A DNA stretch of 64,000 bases, from assembly GCA_023055505.1 (NCBI GenBank), contig JALIRH010000001.1, positions 91,666,530-91,730,529 on the forward strand. The letters run 5' to 3'. Position 1 is the first letter of the stretch; every line of letters starts with the position of its first letter. Under the pieces are notes generated by a model. It ran no database searches. It had not been told where the DNA came from and saw only the letters and a program-made list of their open reading frames with translations. This DNA is from Callipepla californica brunnescens. Taxonomy: Eukaryota > Chordata > Aves > Galliformes > Odontophoridae. This document shows, piece after piece, positions 34,396 through 46,764 of this stretch. The position numbers and the translations under genes are program-made.

Positions 34396-35300
34396 AAGAG
34401 TCCCAAGATGGACTTCCTTAAAATGGAAGTGAAGTTTTCTGTTTTCCAGTCACTGGGGATTCTGCTTGACAGACATGACTTTTCAAATATGATGGACAGA
34501 AGTCCAGTAAACACATCAGCCAGTGCCTTCAGAAATCTGGGATGAATGTCATCTAGCCCCATAGACTTGTACGCATCCAACCTCATGATGTGGTCTCAGA
34601 CTTGCTCTGATTCTGGAGAAGGAAGGATTTTTCTCCCCCAGCTCTTGCCTAGAAGATCAGGGACATGTGAGATCCAGGAAAGGCAAAGACCTCATTAAGT
34701 ACCTCAGCCTTCTCCATTTCTGTTGAAGCCATTTCTCCCTTCTCATTTATCATACTGGGTTTCTCTCTTCTCATTTATCATACTGGGTACACTCTCCATT
34801 GCCTCTCTCTTACGACCAATGTATCTAAACCTCTCTTTTCTTTGTTCACATCTCCCACCGAGTTTAATTCCACTCCTGTCTTGGCACTCCAGATTCCACC
34901 TCTACATGCCCAGATAGCATCACTGTATTCATTCCAATCCACACATCTCTGCTTCTGCTGCTTCTGCTTTTCCTTCTTTTCCATCATTCTGAGATGTAGA
35001 TCCTTTCTTAGCCATGTTGTTTTCCTCTCTTCTCTGGTTGATTTCTTCTACTGAGGAATGAAGAGCTTTTGTGCCCTCAGAAAGGCAACCTTAACGTGCT
35101 GCTAGCTCTGTTCTTTTTTCTGTTCCTTTATCCGAAAGGACAGTTTCCCAGGGAATCTTAAGCAAGAATTCCTTAAACAGCCCAAAGTTTGCTCTCCCAA
35201 AGTTCAGGGTCCTGACTCCACTCTTTGCAAGGCCCATGTCTTTGAGATTGCAAACTCAAGCAGAGCATGGTTGCTGCAACTCAGACTGCCTTCAGTTTAA
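34396..35300 (-). mobile_element. CR1 LINE, ORF2 endonuclease-RT linker region
   Basis: Inverted CR1 text from an unusually upstream part of ORF2. Reading 35300 to 34396 on the minus strand, the end of the endonuclease domain (segment corresponding to NHALLEF, then RTLNFGRANFGLFKEF in a decayed form) is followed by the linker with KTTWLRKDLHLRMMEKK and ECVDWNEYSD-like text. The beginning of RT follows, with RLDAYKSMGLDDIHPRFL and RIPSDWKTENFTSIL at about 34563-34400. Stops and frameshifts interrupt it. A 2 x 28-bp duplication inside it is listed separately. The element then jumps to the 3' part at 34158-34395. Confidence 0.82.
34740..34788. repeat. tandem duplication inside CR1 (21 bp, period 28)
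   Basis: The 21-bp string ttctcatttatcatactggg(t) occurs at 34740-34760 and again at 34768-34788, identical in both, separated by a 7-bp ttctctc spacer. Confidence 0.92.
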
Positions 35301-36305
35301 ACCTTTCTTTAATTGTCTGCTCTGCATTGGTGAGCTCTACAGTACTAGAATGTTTTATGGATAACAGCTAGGAAAGTAATCCTATGAAGATTTAGCTAGA
35401 AAATACAGAAAAAATAATGATAATAATTTCCTGTTATTCGTGGTATTGGTCCCTATAAACAGGCAAGTTTTATATATTAAAAAAAATCTTGTCTGAAATA
35501 CTTTTAAGAAGTATTACAAGGTATATCCTTGAAACTCAGCTATTTAGTAGCAAAAACAGCAACATAACTGAATAAGACTTTCTGGTATGACATGGATCAC
35601 TGGTAAGCTGAAAACTGCGAAAAAAATTCTGAAAATTATCAGACTTACTAACACAATCTAAGAACACTAAGTATGAAAAACAATATATTCTAACTGATTG
35701 ATTAAAAAATATTTTTCAGAACCCTATGCCCAGATATATTCTTGCTAGGTTCTTAGAAAAGACTTCTTTCACCTTTCTTCTCCATCCCTTACAATTGCAA
35801 ACTTGAGGATGCTCTGAAGGATTTATCCTCTTGTGCCATGGGGAGAGCTACATGTCATCCCTCCAGTTGTACTCTTCTGACAGAAGTCTGTTTGTAGTGG
35901 AAGAGAATGCAGTCTATCAGTTACTGAAGTTTTCACATCAGGTTAAGGTGAAGTTAAAGGTGTAACATATTTTACCTTGTGCATGAAGTAAACATAGCTT
36001 GCTGCATCCAAGGGATCTGGTCAGGAGTTGGACATGTGCAGGATCAGCAGTTAAGAAAATCTGAGTAAGAATTGAATAGACAGAAAAACTGGCAGAACAC
36101 AAATAACAGATCACTAAGCTATGCAGAAAACAAAAAAGATGAATAATTCACAGCACATTAAAGAAAACTAGTAATCTGAATTTCAAAAGCATGGGTAGAT
36201 ATCCTGGCAGACATTCTGGGAAATTTTTACACTACATTAGCACAGCATCAGCATCAAATGCAATATACCAGTGGGGTGCAACAATATCTTTCTCAAACAT
36301 TAGGT

Positions 36306-36311
<6 letters not shown>

Positions 36312-36354
<43 letters not shown>
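36312..36354. repeat. (TA)n microsatellite, ~43 bp
   Basis: Uninterrupted alternating AT. Likely polymorphic in length. Confidence 0.97.
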
Positions 36355-36359
<5 letters not shown>

Positions 36360-36405
36360 TTGAAATCAGTCCTATCTTTCTTGGGAAAGTCACAGAAAGG
36401 TTGTT

Positions 36406-36444
36406 GTTTTTTTCTTTCTTTCTTTTTTTTTTTTTTTTTTTTTT
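36406..36444. repeat. T-rich run with CTTT units
   Basis: TTTTTTTCTTTCTTTC followed by about 22 T. Confidence 0.93.
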
Positions 36445-37951
36445 GTTATCTTTGATTGAAAATTCTGAAATTTTAAGGAAAATGCAGGCAACTGCTATTT
36501 TGAGGCTAAAAACCAAAACACACATTAAAAAAAACCTCATGGTGATGTGCAACCAATTGTAAGTTGGCGTTGTGATATGCATATTTGTCAAAATTCGCAA
36601 TCTTGAATTACCTTGTTTAAAACAGAACATAGAAACAACAATGAAGAGAACAGCATGAGGAAAAAGTTTGAATACAATCTATTATAGAAATATCAAATAA
36701 AGGTAATACAGTATCGCAAATATTCAAAGCTTCTTATTTATTCCTTTTCAATTACTAAAAGATTATTATTTTTTTTAAAGAAAAATATTGATTTGTATTT
36801 CAGTGTTTTTTTTCCTCTTGAAAAACAGTATTAGGAAAAAAAATAGGAAACAGAATAATGCAGTAAAAAGCAGATGAAGATAATGTTTTTGTTCCAATTA
36901 CATAACTTAAGACAAATATTTTGTCTCTTTTAAAAACATCCAAAATAAAACTTACTCAAAATTCCCCAAAAATCATTACTTCACTGGTTTATTCATACTT
37001 CATTTCTTGATAAAACTTTTGTCCCTACAACAACTCAACAATTGTCCTCTAACCTAAGAAGATAAAAAAATTCTGTGCATGAAAATTATTTTCTTGCAAA
37101 CTAAATTATTTAAGGCGGCTTCTTTACATACGCTCTCTCAGGGTATATCAAACTGACCACTATTCAGTTCCATATTACTTAACTTCAGATAGCAAATCAC
37201 AAATGTTTGCAACATCTACAGACCATGACTGTAGTCAGCTGTGAGAAAAATACACACTGAATGTATAATTTGAGCAAATCAATGCCCCAGAATTGCCAAA
37301 ATATACAAGTCCGTTCCTGGATTATGAAAGCAGTATCTGTAAACACAGTGGAGACCTCTGTACTGAGAAAACCAAACTCTGATCCCAAAAAAACAAATCC
37401 CTCAAAAAATGCAGAATGCAGTCTCTGGATGATATGTCTCTAACCGGTCCTTGACATTTAAGGATTTTATCAGTTTCATTTTTTTATTTTCATTATTCCA
37501 GCATCTATTTTTTAATGACTGTGGGTACTTTTTTTTTTTTTTTCCATCATGACACTGGATTTAGAAGAAAATATAGCAACTTGAGTGTTCTTGCATTTTT
37601 GCAGCTATTGCCTGTAGCTACCAATTTCTAATATCTTAATAGACTTGAAGACCCCAAGTTCTTAGCATCATTGAATAAATACTTGGAACTGTGTATGTGA
37701 ACAAGTCTTCATCAAAAAGGATCTCAGGTATTTTGCAATTAATATTATGGTTTATCCGACAGTCCTCTTACAAGGTTCAGGTAGCACACAACTTCACTGC
37801 AAACATCTCCTTTTGTAGTGTTTTTTGATGGACACAAACTCCACCACACTGCTCACTCACTCTTTCTCAAAATAACTGGGGGAGAATTGAGATCAGGACA
37901 CAGAGATCCCTCACCAATTGCCATCAGTGGCAAAACAGACTAAGCACAGGG

Positions 37952-37993
<42 letters not shown>
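37952..37993. repeat. (TA)n-(TG)n compound microsatellite
   Basis: About 9 bp of TA followed by 33 bp of uninterrupted TG. Alternating purine-pyrimidine sequence that could adopt Z-DNA. Confidence 0.97.
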
Positions 37994-37996
<3 letters not shown>

Positions 37997-38058
37997 GTAT
38001 TCATTGCCAAATACTAACAGACTAAAGCAGTGAGAAACTAAAAACAAATGGAAAATAC

Positions 38059-38225
38059 TCTGTGCCCCTGTTCCATGTGAAGTCCCTCCTACAGGATGAT
38101 GTCCTTCCTGAATGGTTCCTGTATGGACTTCCCACAGGCTGTGGCTCCCAGCACTGCTTTGACACAGCTCTGTCCCACAGAGCCCACCCTTTAGGCACTG
38201 CTCCACATGGGCCCCACAGGTGGAA
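38059..38225 (-). mobile_element. avian LTR fragment (minisatellite-like leader part)
   Basis: On the minus strand it contains several ~40-bp units of the type (C)CTGTGGGA...CA-GGA(A/G)CAG, similar to the leader of the composite LTR at 42345-43584 (units near 42655, 43005 and 43050). Only this internal part is recognisable, with no LTR ends. Edges are approximate. Confidence 0.55.
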
Positions 38226-38625
38226 GCTCCCTCAGCCCTCCTTCTCCACCTCAGGCTGCACTATGCCGGCTGCAGCTCAGGCCAGTGAAGAAGCAGTGCA
38301 AGTCAAAAACGATCAGATTAATCAAGAAATGGAGACACTACAGAAATGAAGGGAGCTGTTACATGCAGGACTAACTGCAGCTGAACCGTAAGGGAACCAG
38401 ATGGCTGACACTTCAAACAAGGCTTCAAAAAGGCTCTAAAGGAGTTCTTAAAGAGACGAATGGGGAAACGCTGACAGCCAGGAACAAAGTGTTGAACTGT
38501 GGCACAGAGGAGAAAAGGTTTAGAGAAAGACCTCTAGTGAAGGATAAAATAGAGGACAGCTACAGTGAGATGGAAAGTGGAGTAGAACAGACAGAATGGG
38601 TCAAATTATCATAACAAATAAAAGC
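38226..38625. other. GC-richer flank of the LTR fragment, unidentified
   Basis: Sequence with coding-like stretches on the + strand (for example QVKNDQINQEMETLQK at 38300-38347, then a stop) and an AATAAA at 38618-38623. I do not recognise it. It may be internal sequence of the adjacent ERV, an old retroposed transcript, or chance. Confidence 0.3.
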
Positions 38626-41600
38626 ACATCCTGAAGTGCATTCATGACATAATTGAATGACATGCTCCAGAGTCCTGGCGATATCTAACTATTCAATATT
38701 AGCATAAGACTTATCAGGAAAGCTGAAAACTATATCTCTGACTGTTAAAGGGACTTAAAGAAATAACGCAGGTTATGATGGGTAGTGTTAACAACAGTAC
38801 CCTTACTGTCTTCATGGTCTGCAAGTATTTTTTGTATTTTCACTGAAAATTAGTAGTGTTAGATATATTGACATATTGTACTGCAGTTCTTCGCACAGAT
38901 GCACACTTTGACATTAAAGCTCAAACAAATATAGTATAGATATGAGTGATGAGATCTTTTGCAAGGCAGAATCAGAACAAAGCAGTTAAGTTAACCAGGA
39001 AAACTGCAGTTTGTCTGTGGCTTTAGGGTGAGGGAATTCAAACTTTATAACGTCTTCCAATCTTATCACAATGATTTTATTCACATCCATCCATTATTTG
39101 CACTTTAAAAAGCCTCCCGCTCTTTCACCACAATAAAAGCAAATTTTTGGCAGTGGCTATAATACATTTTCTCTCTCGCTTGTATGAATACTTATTATCT
39201 AATTCCAACACTTTAATTAAAATATTTAAAGCTAGTGTTTCTGTTGCAGCTATGACTGGCTGAGAAACAAAATTTTCATGTTCAATCTGAGCTTCCACTG
39301 TCCCAGACCTACAGACCAACGGGAAACACAAAACAGAAAACCAGTAAAAGAACTGATGAATAAGAGAGTAAAGCAATATAATGAGGCAAAAATTATGAAT
39401 TTTTTTAAGAATACAGAAAAGAAATTGAGAAGGGGAATTAAGAGGGACTAAAAACAAAAACAAGAAGTTGCTAACAAGAGATTGAATCTGTGAAAACAGT
39501 ACTTTAAGTAGTACGAAAGAAGAATAGGATACTTCTCTTCATTGCAGTTATAAATCTCATCAACAGGCAGAAAAGGAAAGACTTACAACATTTACAACAC
39601 TTTTAGGCCCCTAAAAACTTTGTGATTTGGGGTCTGGATTATGGACCAGTGTACTGGTGAGCAAATTTACATGGTAATCAGAAGTCATCTAAAACTAGAT
39701 GTAAACATTGATTAGTTTTACTACTGAAGTGACAAGCAAGTTACAATTTACAAATTTTCTAACAAAAACATTATCATAAGTAGAAACCTGGGGTCTATGT
39801 ACAAAGTTTAAGAAATCACAGTCAACAGGTCTACCTCTGAAATAGTTATAAAGATTTATTCTATCGTTTGTTTTCTCCTGCAGCTTCTTACACTGGTGAA
39901 GTAAGACAGTCTGAGATCAAGCTGAACTAGTCTGCAAGACAAAAAAGGTGTAGAGAAGAGAGGAAGCAGAGGTGCCTCATCAATGTCCCAGTACCAGAAC
40001 AGAACTTCACACAGCTGGAGAGTAGGAAATAAGTACTTGCATTTTCTCTAAAAAGTTTCACCTTTGAGATGGAGATAATGAACTTTTCCAATAAATTCAG
40101 GTGGATACTTGTCAGAATGGCAAAGACTAGATGACTTCCTAGAAACTTTAATCTGCCTTCTTTTAAAGGCCTGTCAGAAACAGGAAAGGGCTAAGACAGG
40201 CAAAAGTGGAAAAACTATGAGCAATAAGGAACTGGCAAATATGCTGGATTTGAGATAAAGTTAGTTTTAAGACGCATGGCCTTGAAAAGCCATTTAAAGA
40301 AATGGTTGCATTATACTAAGTTTAAATAAAACTGTACCCCCTGTATAATTGTTTGCTAGTACATTTTAAAGACAAAATCTGAAAAGGTTTCTCAAAAGTA
40401 GTAACTAATCTGCCTTGTAAAGAGATATAGAAAAATCTTTTCCACCACATTCCTATCAAATACATGATTCATTATGTTTATAATGAATCTTGATGAATTT
40501 TCTTATCTGAATGATTTCTTTTTTACTATATGCTTATTTTTGCAACCATTTAGAATTACTTATCTTGGTTATTGTTGGTCAGTTTTGATAACGCATCAGT
40601 CAGTTATACTCAGAGCAGATTAATATTTCTCTTTCTAGAGTTCTTTATCCATCTACGAAATAACTCTGCCAGGAAACATTCATATTTGCCTGTATTGTCT
40701 CTCGAAACAAAAACAAAATTACAAATTGCATAGCTCTGCCTGTTTCTGACTCTTCACTTTAATTTGTAACAGTGAACAGTTTTGCTGAGGTTTCATATAA
40801 TCTACATGCTTCCTGCATCCTGTTTGGCTTTCATTCTTCTGCTACGTGCTAGCTGGCTCCTAGGGCTTTGCTGAGAAAAATGTGTGCTTAAAACATATGA
40901 TATAGTTTCAAATATGAATTGTGTTATCCACCTAGATTTCACAGACACACCGCAGGAGAGAAAAATAGTTTAATATGTCATACTATGCTGCTATTATATA
41001 ATTTTCTACATTTACAGAGACCGAAAGACTAGGCAGAGTAGTTCTTTAGGGAACAAACAGCCCTCATAGATAACATGAGATTTTTGTTTATAAGGTTTCA
41101 GAGCAACAGATTGCTTTCCAGACTGATACTTCTTGCATCTGCAGAATCCATTGCTTATTGTATAGACTGACAAGGAAAACAAATTATGACGATACCTGCA
41201 GCAAATGACTTGCTCTGTACTGCTGTTTACAGGCCACTGACTTGGAGGATTTCCCAGAACTGCAAATAGAAGGAAATAACCTGTCTCAAACAGGAAATAT
41301 TCAATACGCTCAAAAAGGATGTATTGCTTTTCAGTACACAAAGTCCACAGACATCAAGTTTCCTCCCTCAGAAAGTGACTGCATATAAATGCTGCTACAA
41401 TATGTTTTTGTAGTATGTTGTGCTAATGTGTTCATTTTCAATGCCGTAGCTTTGCATGCATCATAAAAAATGGTTTTACGATCACAGATGATAAAGAAGC
41501 CAGTTTCCTCTGGCATTTTGTTTTGTAGTTGGTCACAGTAATTACAATATCAGTTCCATGTGTATTGCCTGGTGTTAACAAAGCGTAATTTCCAAAGCTG

Positions 41601-42344
41601 TGGAGCTAGGACTGATATAATACATTACTTTTTTTTTTTTTTCTCCTCAACACTTAAAGAAATGTCATTATCTCCAAAAGGATGTCTGCTGCTATATAGA
41701 AACTACACCCAACAAATTAAAGTGGAGAATGTACTGATCATCAAACATTAATATGGGAATGTACACACACAGCAGCCATCATTCTCTTACTATATCTGCC
41801 TAGAGGAACTGCTCAGTCAGTAATTTCCATGGTTATGGTGAGACCATGCTTCTAGGTGCCACTTACATCTTAATGGTACCTACTGTAACTTCAGTTACTG
41901 CTCTACTCTTTTTTTTTTTTCCCTTTTTAATTAGTGTGCTTGCATACAAAGAACTTAGCTTCTGTTTTCATTATATTGACAGACTATATCTGACATTAAT
42001 TAGTATTAATGGAAACAGTGAGCCACTTCTCGAATGTCTGTTGATATTTAATTGCTGAGCCTCTACTGTGAAGAGACTGACAATGAAGCTATATGAAGGT
42101 TTTGTGATATGTATCAGATTCAAAAGCTAGAGCGATTAATTTGATTTTCCCTTCCAATTAGAAAGGAATTTCTCATTTTACTTCAATGTTTTTAAGTCTT
42201 CTTTCTTATAAAGTCTACACTTCTTACTCTTTAGAAATATATTTATGCAAGTACACCAGTTGAATAGAGGACTATTCCTCTCACTTTTATTACTTTAACA
42301 TAATATGAGTACCAATTCCAATGGAGGATTTTAAAATGGTGCAC
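38626..42344. other. unique AT-rich DNA, no gene seen
   Basis: No recognised repeat apart from short T runs near 41628-41642 and 41909-41920. Open frames up to 112 codons have no motif I recognise. Confidence 0.6.
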
Positions 42345-43584
42345 TGTGTCTGCATGGCAAGAAGCTGACAGTGGGGCCTACATAGCTCCTCTGTGAGGTA
42401 TGGCCAGGGCTGCCCCATACAGGACACAGCCAGCTCTAAGTGCTCCATTGGAGGCTGCAGCTGGGACTAGCAGCCATGGGTGAGTACCTTGGGGGAACAC
42501 AATAAAGAAAAATAAAAAGTACTGTGTAACAGCTGTGAAAGAAAGCAGTGAGAAAACATTTGAGGGAAACAACTCTGCAGAGCTCAAGTTTGAAGAAGGA
42601 GGGTAAGAAGGCATTCCAGTGCCTAGAACAAGGAGCCTAGAACAAAGATTTTCTCTCAGCCCATGGAGAAGCATAACAGCAACAGAATGAGTGCAGTGAA
42701 AAGGTGTTACAAAGAAAGAAGAAAAAGGCACGCTGAAGCACACCATAGGATCTAGACTCTCAGGAAGAACTCCACAAAAGGTGACCTCCAACCAGAGACC
42801 CTCTCTCAGTGGCAGTCAGCCCTTAAATGAGGCCTAAGAGGGGTGGCCTGGCTTCACCTCTTCCAGCTGTACAGGTGAATTGCCTTCACCTGTGCTCCCA
42901 GGGCTGACATGGTTATTTCTCCACGTGCTCAATCAGTGGTTCAGGCTGTGATTCAGCAGTTGCTATACAAGAAGGCAACTCTGGAGTAGATGTTGATACT
43001 GTAGCCCGTGGAGGACCTTATGCTGCAGCAGATGTTTGTTCCTTGAAGGAAGATGCAGCCCATGGAGAACATATGCTGGAGTAAACTGTGCCTCCCATGT
43101 TGGAACTGATTTTTCCTGAAGGACTACAGGCTATGGTATAGACTTGAGATGGAGCAGTTCTGGGGAGCTGCTTGTGCTGGAGGGAGAGAGAGAGTAAGAG
43201 GGAGAGAATGGCAGAGAGGAATTGCAAGGAACTGACCACAGTCCTCATTCACCATTCCTCTGTGCTACTTGATGGGAGAGGAGGCAGAAGAGTCAGGAAC
43301 AACTTAGGCAAATTGAGACTAGGAAGAAGGGAGGGATTAGAAGAAGCTGTTTTAGTTTTGTCTTTGTTTATGACCATCCTACTCTATTTTTAACTGGCAA
43401 TAAATTAAATCCATTTTCTATGGTTTTGGTTAGTTTTGCTAGTTACATTAACTGGTGAATGATCTCCCTCTTCTTTTCTTGAGGCATGAGCTTTTCCATT
43501 TATTTTTTTCCCATCCTGTTGTGGATGGGGAATGAGAGAGCAAGTGGGTTGGCATCTGATAGCCAGTTCAGCTTCAACAAGTAA
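42345..43584 (+). mobile_element. long or composite avian ERV LTR
   Basis: The 3' half is a recognisable avian LTR: poly(A) signal AATAAA at 43399-43404, then 'ggtgaatgatctccctcttc' (about 43454), a segment ending in 'agcttttccatttatttt', the 'gaatgagagagcaagtgggt' block and 'agccagttcagcttcaacaa' near 43561-43580. Upstream is a TATA-like tatacaag (about 42964) behind a U3-like block (about 42850-42960), and a leader with repeated units of the form cagccC(G/A)TGGAg...gctgGAG (near 43000, 43050 and 43110). A second, similar leader-like block lies at about 42525-42680, before the U3-like block. So the region may be one long LTR or two related LTR parts joined. No TG/CA ends with target duplication could be fixed. 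No retroviral genes are present. Confidence 0.72.
43399..43404 (+). terminator. poly(A) signal AATAAA of the 42345 LTR
   Basis: AATAAA in the conserved context ggcAATAAAttaaat of this LTR family. Function not known here. Confidence 0.6.
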
Positions 43585-46384
43585 AACTGGCGTTTACTTG
43601 AGTGCAAATAACAGCTTCAGTTAATGCAGCTTCCTTTAAAATCATGTGTTAAGAAAACTTACAGTGCATGCCTCACAAAGTAGTTCAAATGTAAGGAGTA
43701 ATTGAATTCTTACACTTTTTTATTCTTAATTTTTATTCATAAGATTAAATCAACCTTTTAAATAGTAATCAAGCTTATTTAGGATGGTGTATAAAATATT
43801 TGCAGAATAAACTACCTTAACATCTAATTAAAATACTTCATAGCAAATTGTGTCTCACTGCAAAATACACTTTTTAAAGAAACTGACTCAATGGGAGTTC
43901 TGCTGCTGTACAAGATCACTAGACAGTAATGTGATATTAAAGTAGATATTCACCCTTAATGATACAGAGCTTGTATACGTTTTCCAGTGTAGTTGGAGTT
44001 TGCAGCTAAATGAGCTAGAGCAGTGCCAAAACAAAAATGTTTAATTGAGATTCATTACAATATATTAATGTTTAATCCATTTCAATCAGATATTATTATC
44101 AATTCTAATATAATGTGCAACAATTAATACTGATGTCATAAAAAATCTATTAACAGGTTATGTCTTTCCTGTTTTATTTTTTATTTTAGATGTATCTCTC
44201 ATATTCTTGTTCATTGTCAACATAGTCTGTGAATATAGACCAAATGATTAATACTGCATTGCAAGTAGCATTCCACATGAGAAATAATGAGTATAATTCT
44301 TCAACCATGAGAACAAAACCTCCTCACACAAATGCAGATCCCAATAGGCAGGTCACTTGCAAGCTGAATTCCTAAAATAAGTTCTAGTTGATTATGTACT
44401 AATTGGCAGAGTCACCATTGCACAGCAGTTGATTCACTGAATGGAAAGGCCAATAGGAAAAGTAAACCACAATAGTGCTCCTCAGAACAATGTTCTACTT
44501 AAAGTGCTCAGAGACATTTCTTAATTTGGCATTCACTCAAAATTAAGTGTATTTCCTATGCCACTTCTGTTCTCCCTCCTGCAAAGACATCACAAAGGAT
44601 ATGCTATCCAATTAAAATATGAAATTAGGTATTGACAGCTTTTTCTACCTGTAAGATGATCTAAATAGCTGTTTAAATTTAAGGAGGCTTTTGAATTATT
44701 ATTATTATTTTTTTAAATTATAAATATGAAAAGCATATATGCATAAATAAATAAATTTCAATCCCAAAACATTTTAGGTGAGAGATTCTCCTAATGTGGT
44801 TAGCTAGTTAAAAATATGACTATGCATCCACTGTGATATGTTATGCAATGTAAACCTCATCTATGTGTACAACCACTGGCAGATGAAGCCTTTACAAAAA
44901 AGTAAAAACAACAACACTTTTTTATTCCTTGATAAATTTATAGAAGAACATTTCAACTTTCAACATTTAGAGTGACCCCGAGGCATCTGTACAGCCACAT
45001 CGAAGTGAATGGGAAGTTCTGTATGTACCATTATGCCTGCAGCACTGGGGTTCTAAAGACCTCTTGAACTCTCAAGACTGTCTCTATTATATTTCAATGC
45101 GTATATTCCTTTTCTTTCTAAATTGGGATTGGGAATTAAGGGCACCAGGAGCTCATTTTCACCATTTAAATTGCCACTATTTCTATGTGGTAGGGGGACA
45201 AAATTTCTTCTTGTTTTATTTGAGAAATCGAAGGTCACATTTATGGGAAGACTGAAAGAAAGTATGAGAAAAAAATAAAAACATCTACTTTTATGAGAGT
45301 CAAGGAGCATAAGTGATAAATTATAAGTTAAAAAACAACAACAACATGGTTTTGCAATAGCAAATAGATCATATTTTCTAAAGTAAGAAAAAAACTGCCC
45401 CAGATCATATTGTCATAAGTGTAATTCACCCCAAATCCCTCAACTCTCCTTCACTTAACGCTATACTTTCAGATTAGAAGATAGGACAGTGTTTCTCCTT
45501 TGCTGAGAAACACTAACACAAGCAATTCTTACCAGCTATAGCAGCAAACAATTTAGGTGCAAAATAGGCTTTTGTAGAGAGTATCTGCACTATAATGAAT
45601 ACTTCAGCTAGTGTCACTATCCGCCTAAATAGCTAGATGAGTCTGTCTTGTTTTCTGTGCCACTGCTGTTTGCACTAAATGGATAAGAATTGACAGTATC
45701 TTCCTGTTGCATCAGCGTGTGTGTGATCTAATTGTGTGCTGTGCAGTGCTTTATACGCAAAGGATGAAGAGAAAAATAACAAAATAAAAACGTTAAGGAT
45801 TTTTTTAAATTAGCTAATTTGTACCTTAGCCTTAGTTCCAGAAAGCTCTGTACAGCGTACATTGTTTTCTTTTTGCTAGTTCCATCTAAGGAAATCATAA
45901 GGTTTCATCTGAGAATAAATCCTATTTTAAAAGTACTATATAGAAATGAGGATCATATGTGCTAAATGACTGAGATTCTGATTTACCTTTAATATTGTTA
46001 GTAAACTTCCTAATGAAAAACAGAGCAAATCAGGGAGAAGATTACTGAGGTTTTATTTGAATTACCTATAATGTGGCTGGTGACCTACTCTTCTCAATTT
46101 ACCTCCTGGGCATCCCAGCACTGGAAGATGCATGTGCTAAATGTCATGCACTCCTATCACTTTTTCTTTTGTTACTCTGTTCTCCATATAGGTTTGAGTT
46201 TACACGTAGGATATACGGTTATCTCAGAATGTTCACACAAACTTTAGTGTTCAAAATTTAAAGTAGAAAGGCAACATTTGTGAACAAGATTACTATCACG
46301 CAACTGTCAAGAACATATTTTTACTTTCAAGAGATACAAAAACATTTGCAGTCCTGAACTCTGATGTATACTTTTGACATGTGT
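43585..46384. other. unique AT-rich DNA, no gene seen
   Basis: No recognised interspersed repeat. Short runs include (TTA)n near 44696-44707, AAAT near 44744-44756 and AAC units near 45336-45346. Open frames do not exceed 85 codons. Confidence 0.6.
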
Positions 46385-46764
46385 TGTCCTGCTATCAGCT
46401 GAGATAGAGTCAATTTTCTTCCTGATAGTTGGTATGGTGCTGTGTTTTGGATTTAGAATGAGAATAATGTTGATCACACACTGATATTTTAGTTATTGCT
46501 GAGCAGTGCTTACACAGAGTCAAGGACTTTTCTGCTTCTCATGCTTCCCTGCCAGCAATGAGATAGGGGATAACAAGGAGCTAGGACTACTACAGAGTTG
46601 CTCTGTATATCCTTTTTTTTTTTTTTTCCTACTCTATTGAACTGCTTTATCTCAACCAACAGGTTTTACCATATATGCTTTTTAATTTTCTTTCCCACCA
46701 CACTAGGGGAGAGTGAGTGAACGGCTGTGTGGTGCTTAGCTGCCTGCTGTGTTAAACCATAACA
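46385..46764 (+). mobile_element. solo LTR of an avian ERV (internally shortened)
   Basis: Starts TGTCCTGCTATCAGCTGAG and ends GTTAAACCATAACA. The U3 text (gtgctgtgttttggatttag near 46438, gagaataatgttgatcacac near 46459) and the U5 text (tttatctcaaccaacaggtt near 46645, gtgtggtgcttagctgcctg near 46727) belong to a widespread bird LTR I recognise. At 380 bp it is short for the family: the part around the promoter, between about 46590 and 46610, is missing and a T15 run sits there (46613-46627). Flanks (tgtgt and gatgt) do not form a clean duplication. No internal retroviral genes are present. Confidence 0.85.

Larger units (their letters stand above)
35301..38058. other. unique AT-rich DNA with microsatellites
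   Basis: No gene or interspersed repeat recognised. It holds the TA, T and TG runs listed separately. Apparent open frames across 36191-36630 are translations of the TA and T runs. Confidence 0.6.

Noticed and set aside
36191..36630. 123- and 132-codon open frames
   Set aside because: Composed largely of translated TA and T microsatellites (IYIYIY and FFFF or KKKK runs).
37940..38206. 88-codon minus-strand open frame
   Set aside because: Ends in translated TG repeat (THTHTH) and otherwise covers the LTR leader fragment.
42378..42791. 137-codon minus-strand open frame with hydrophobic stretches
   Set aside because: Antisense of the LTR region at 42345-43584. No viral or cellular protein motif seen.
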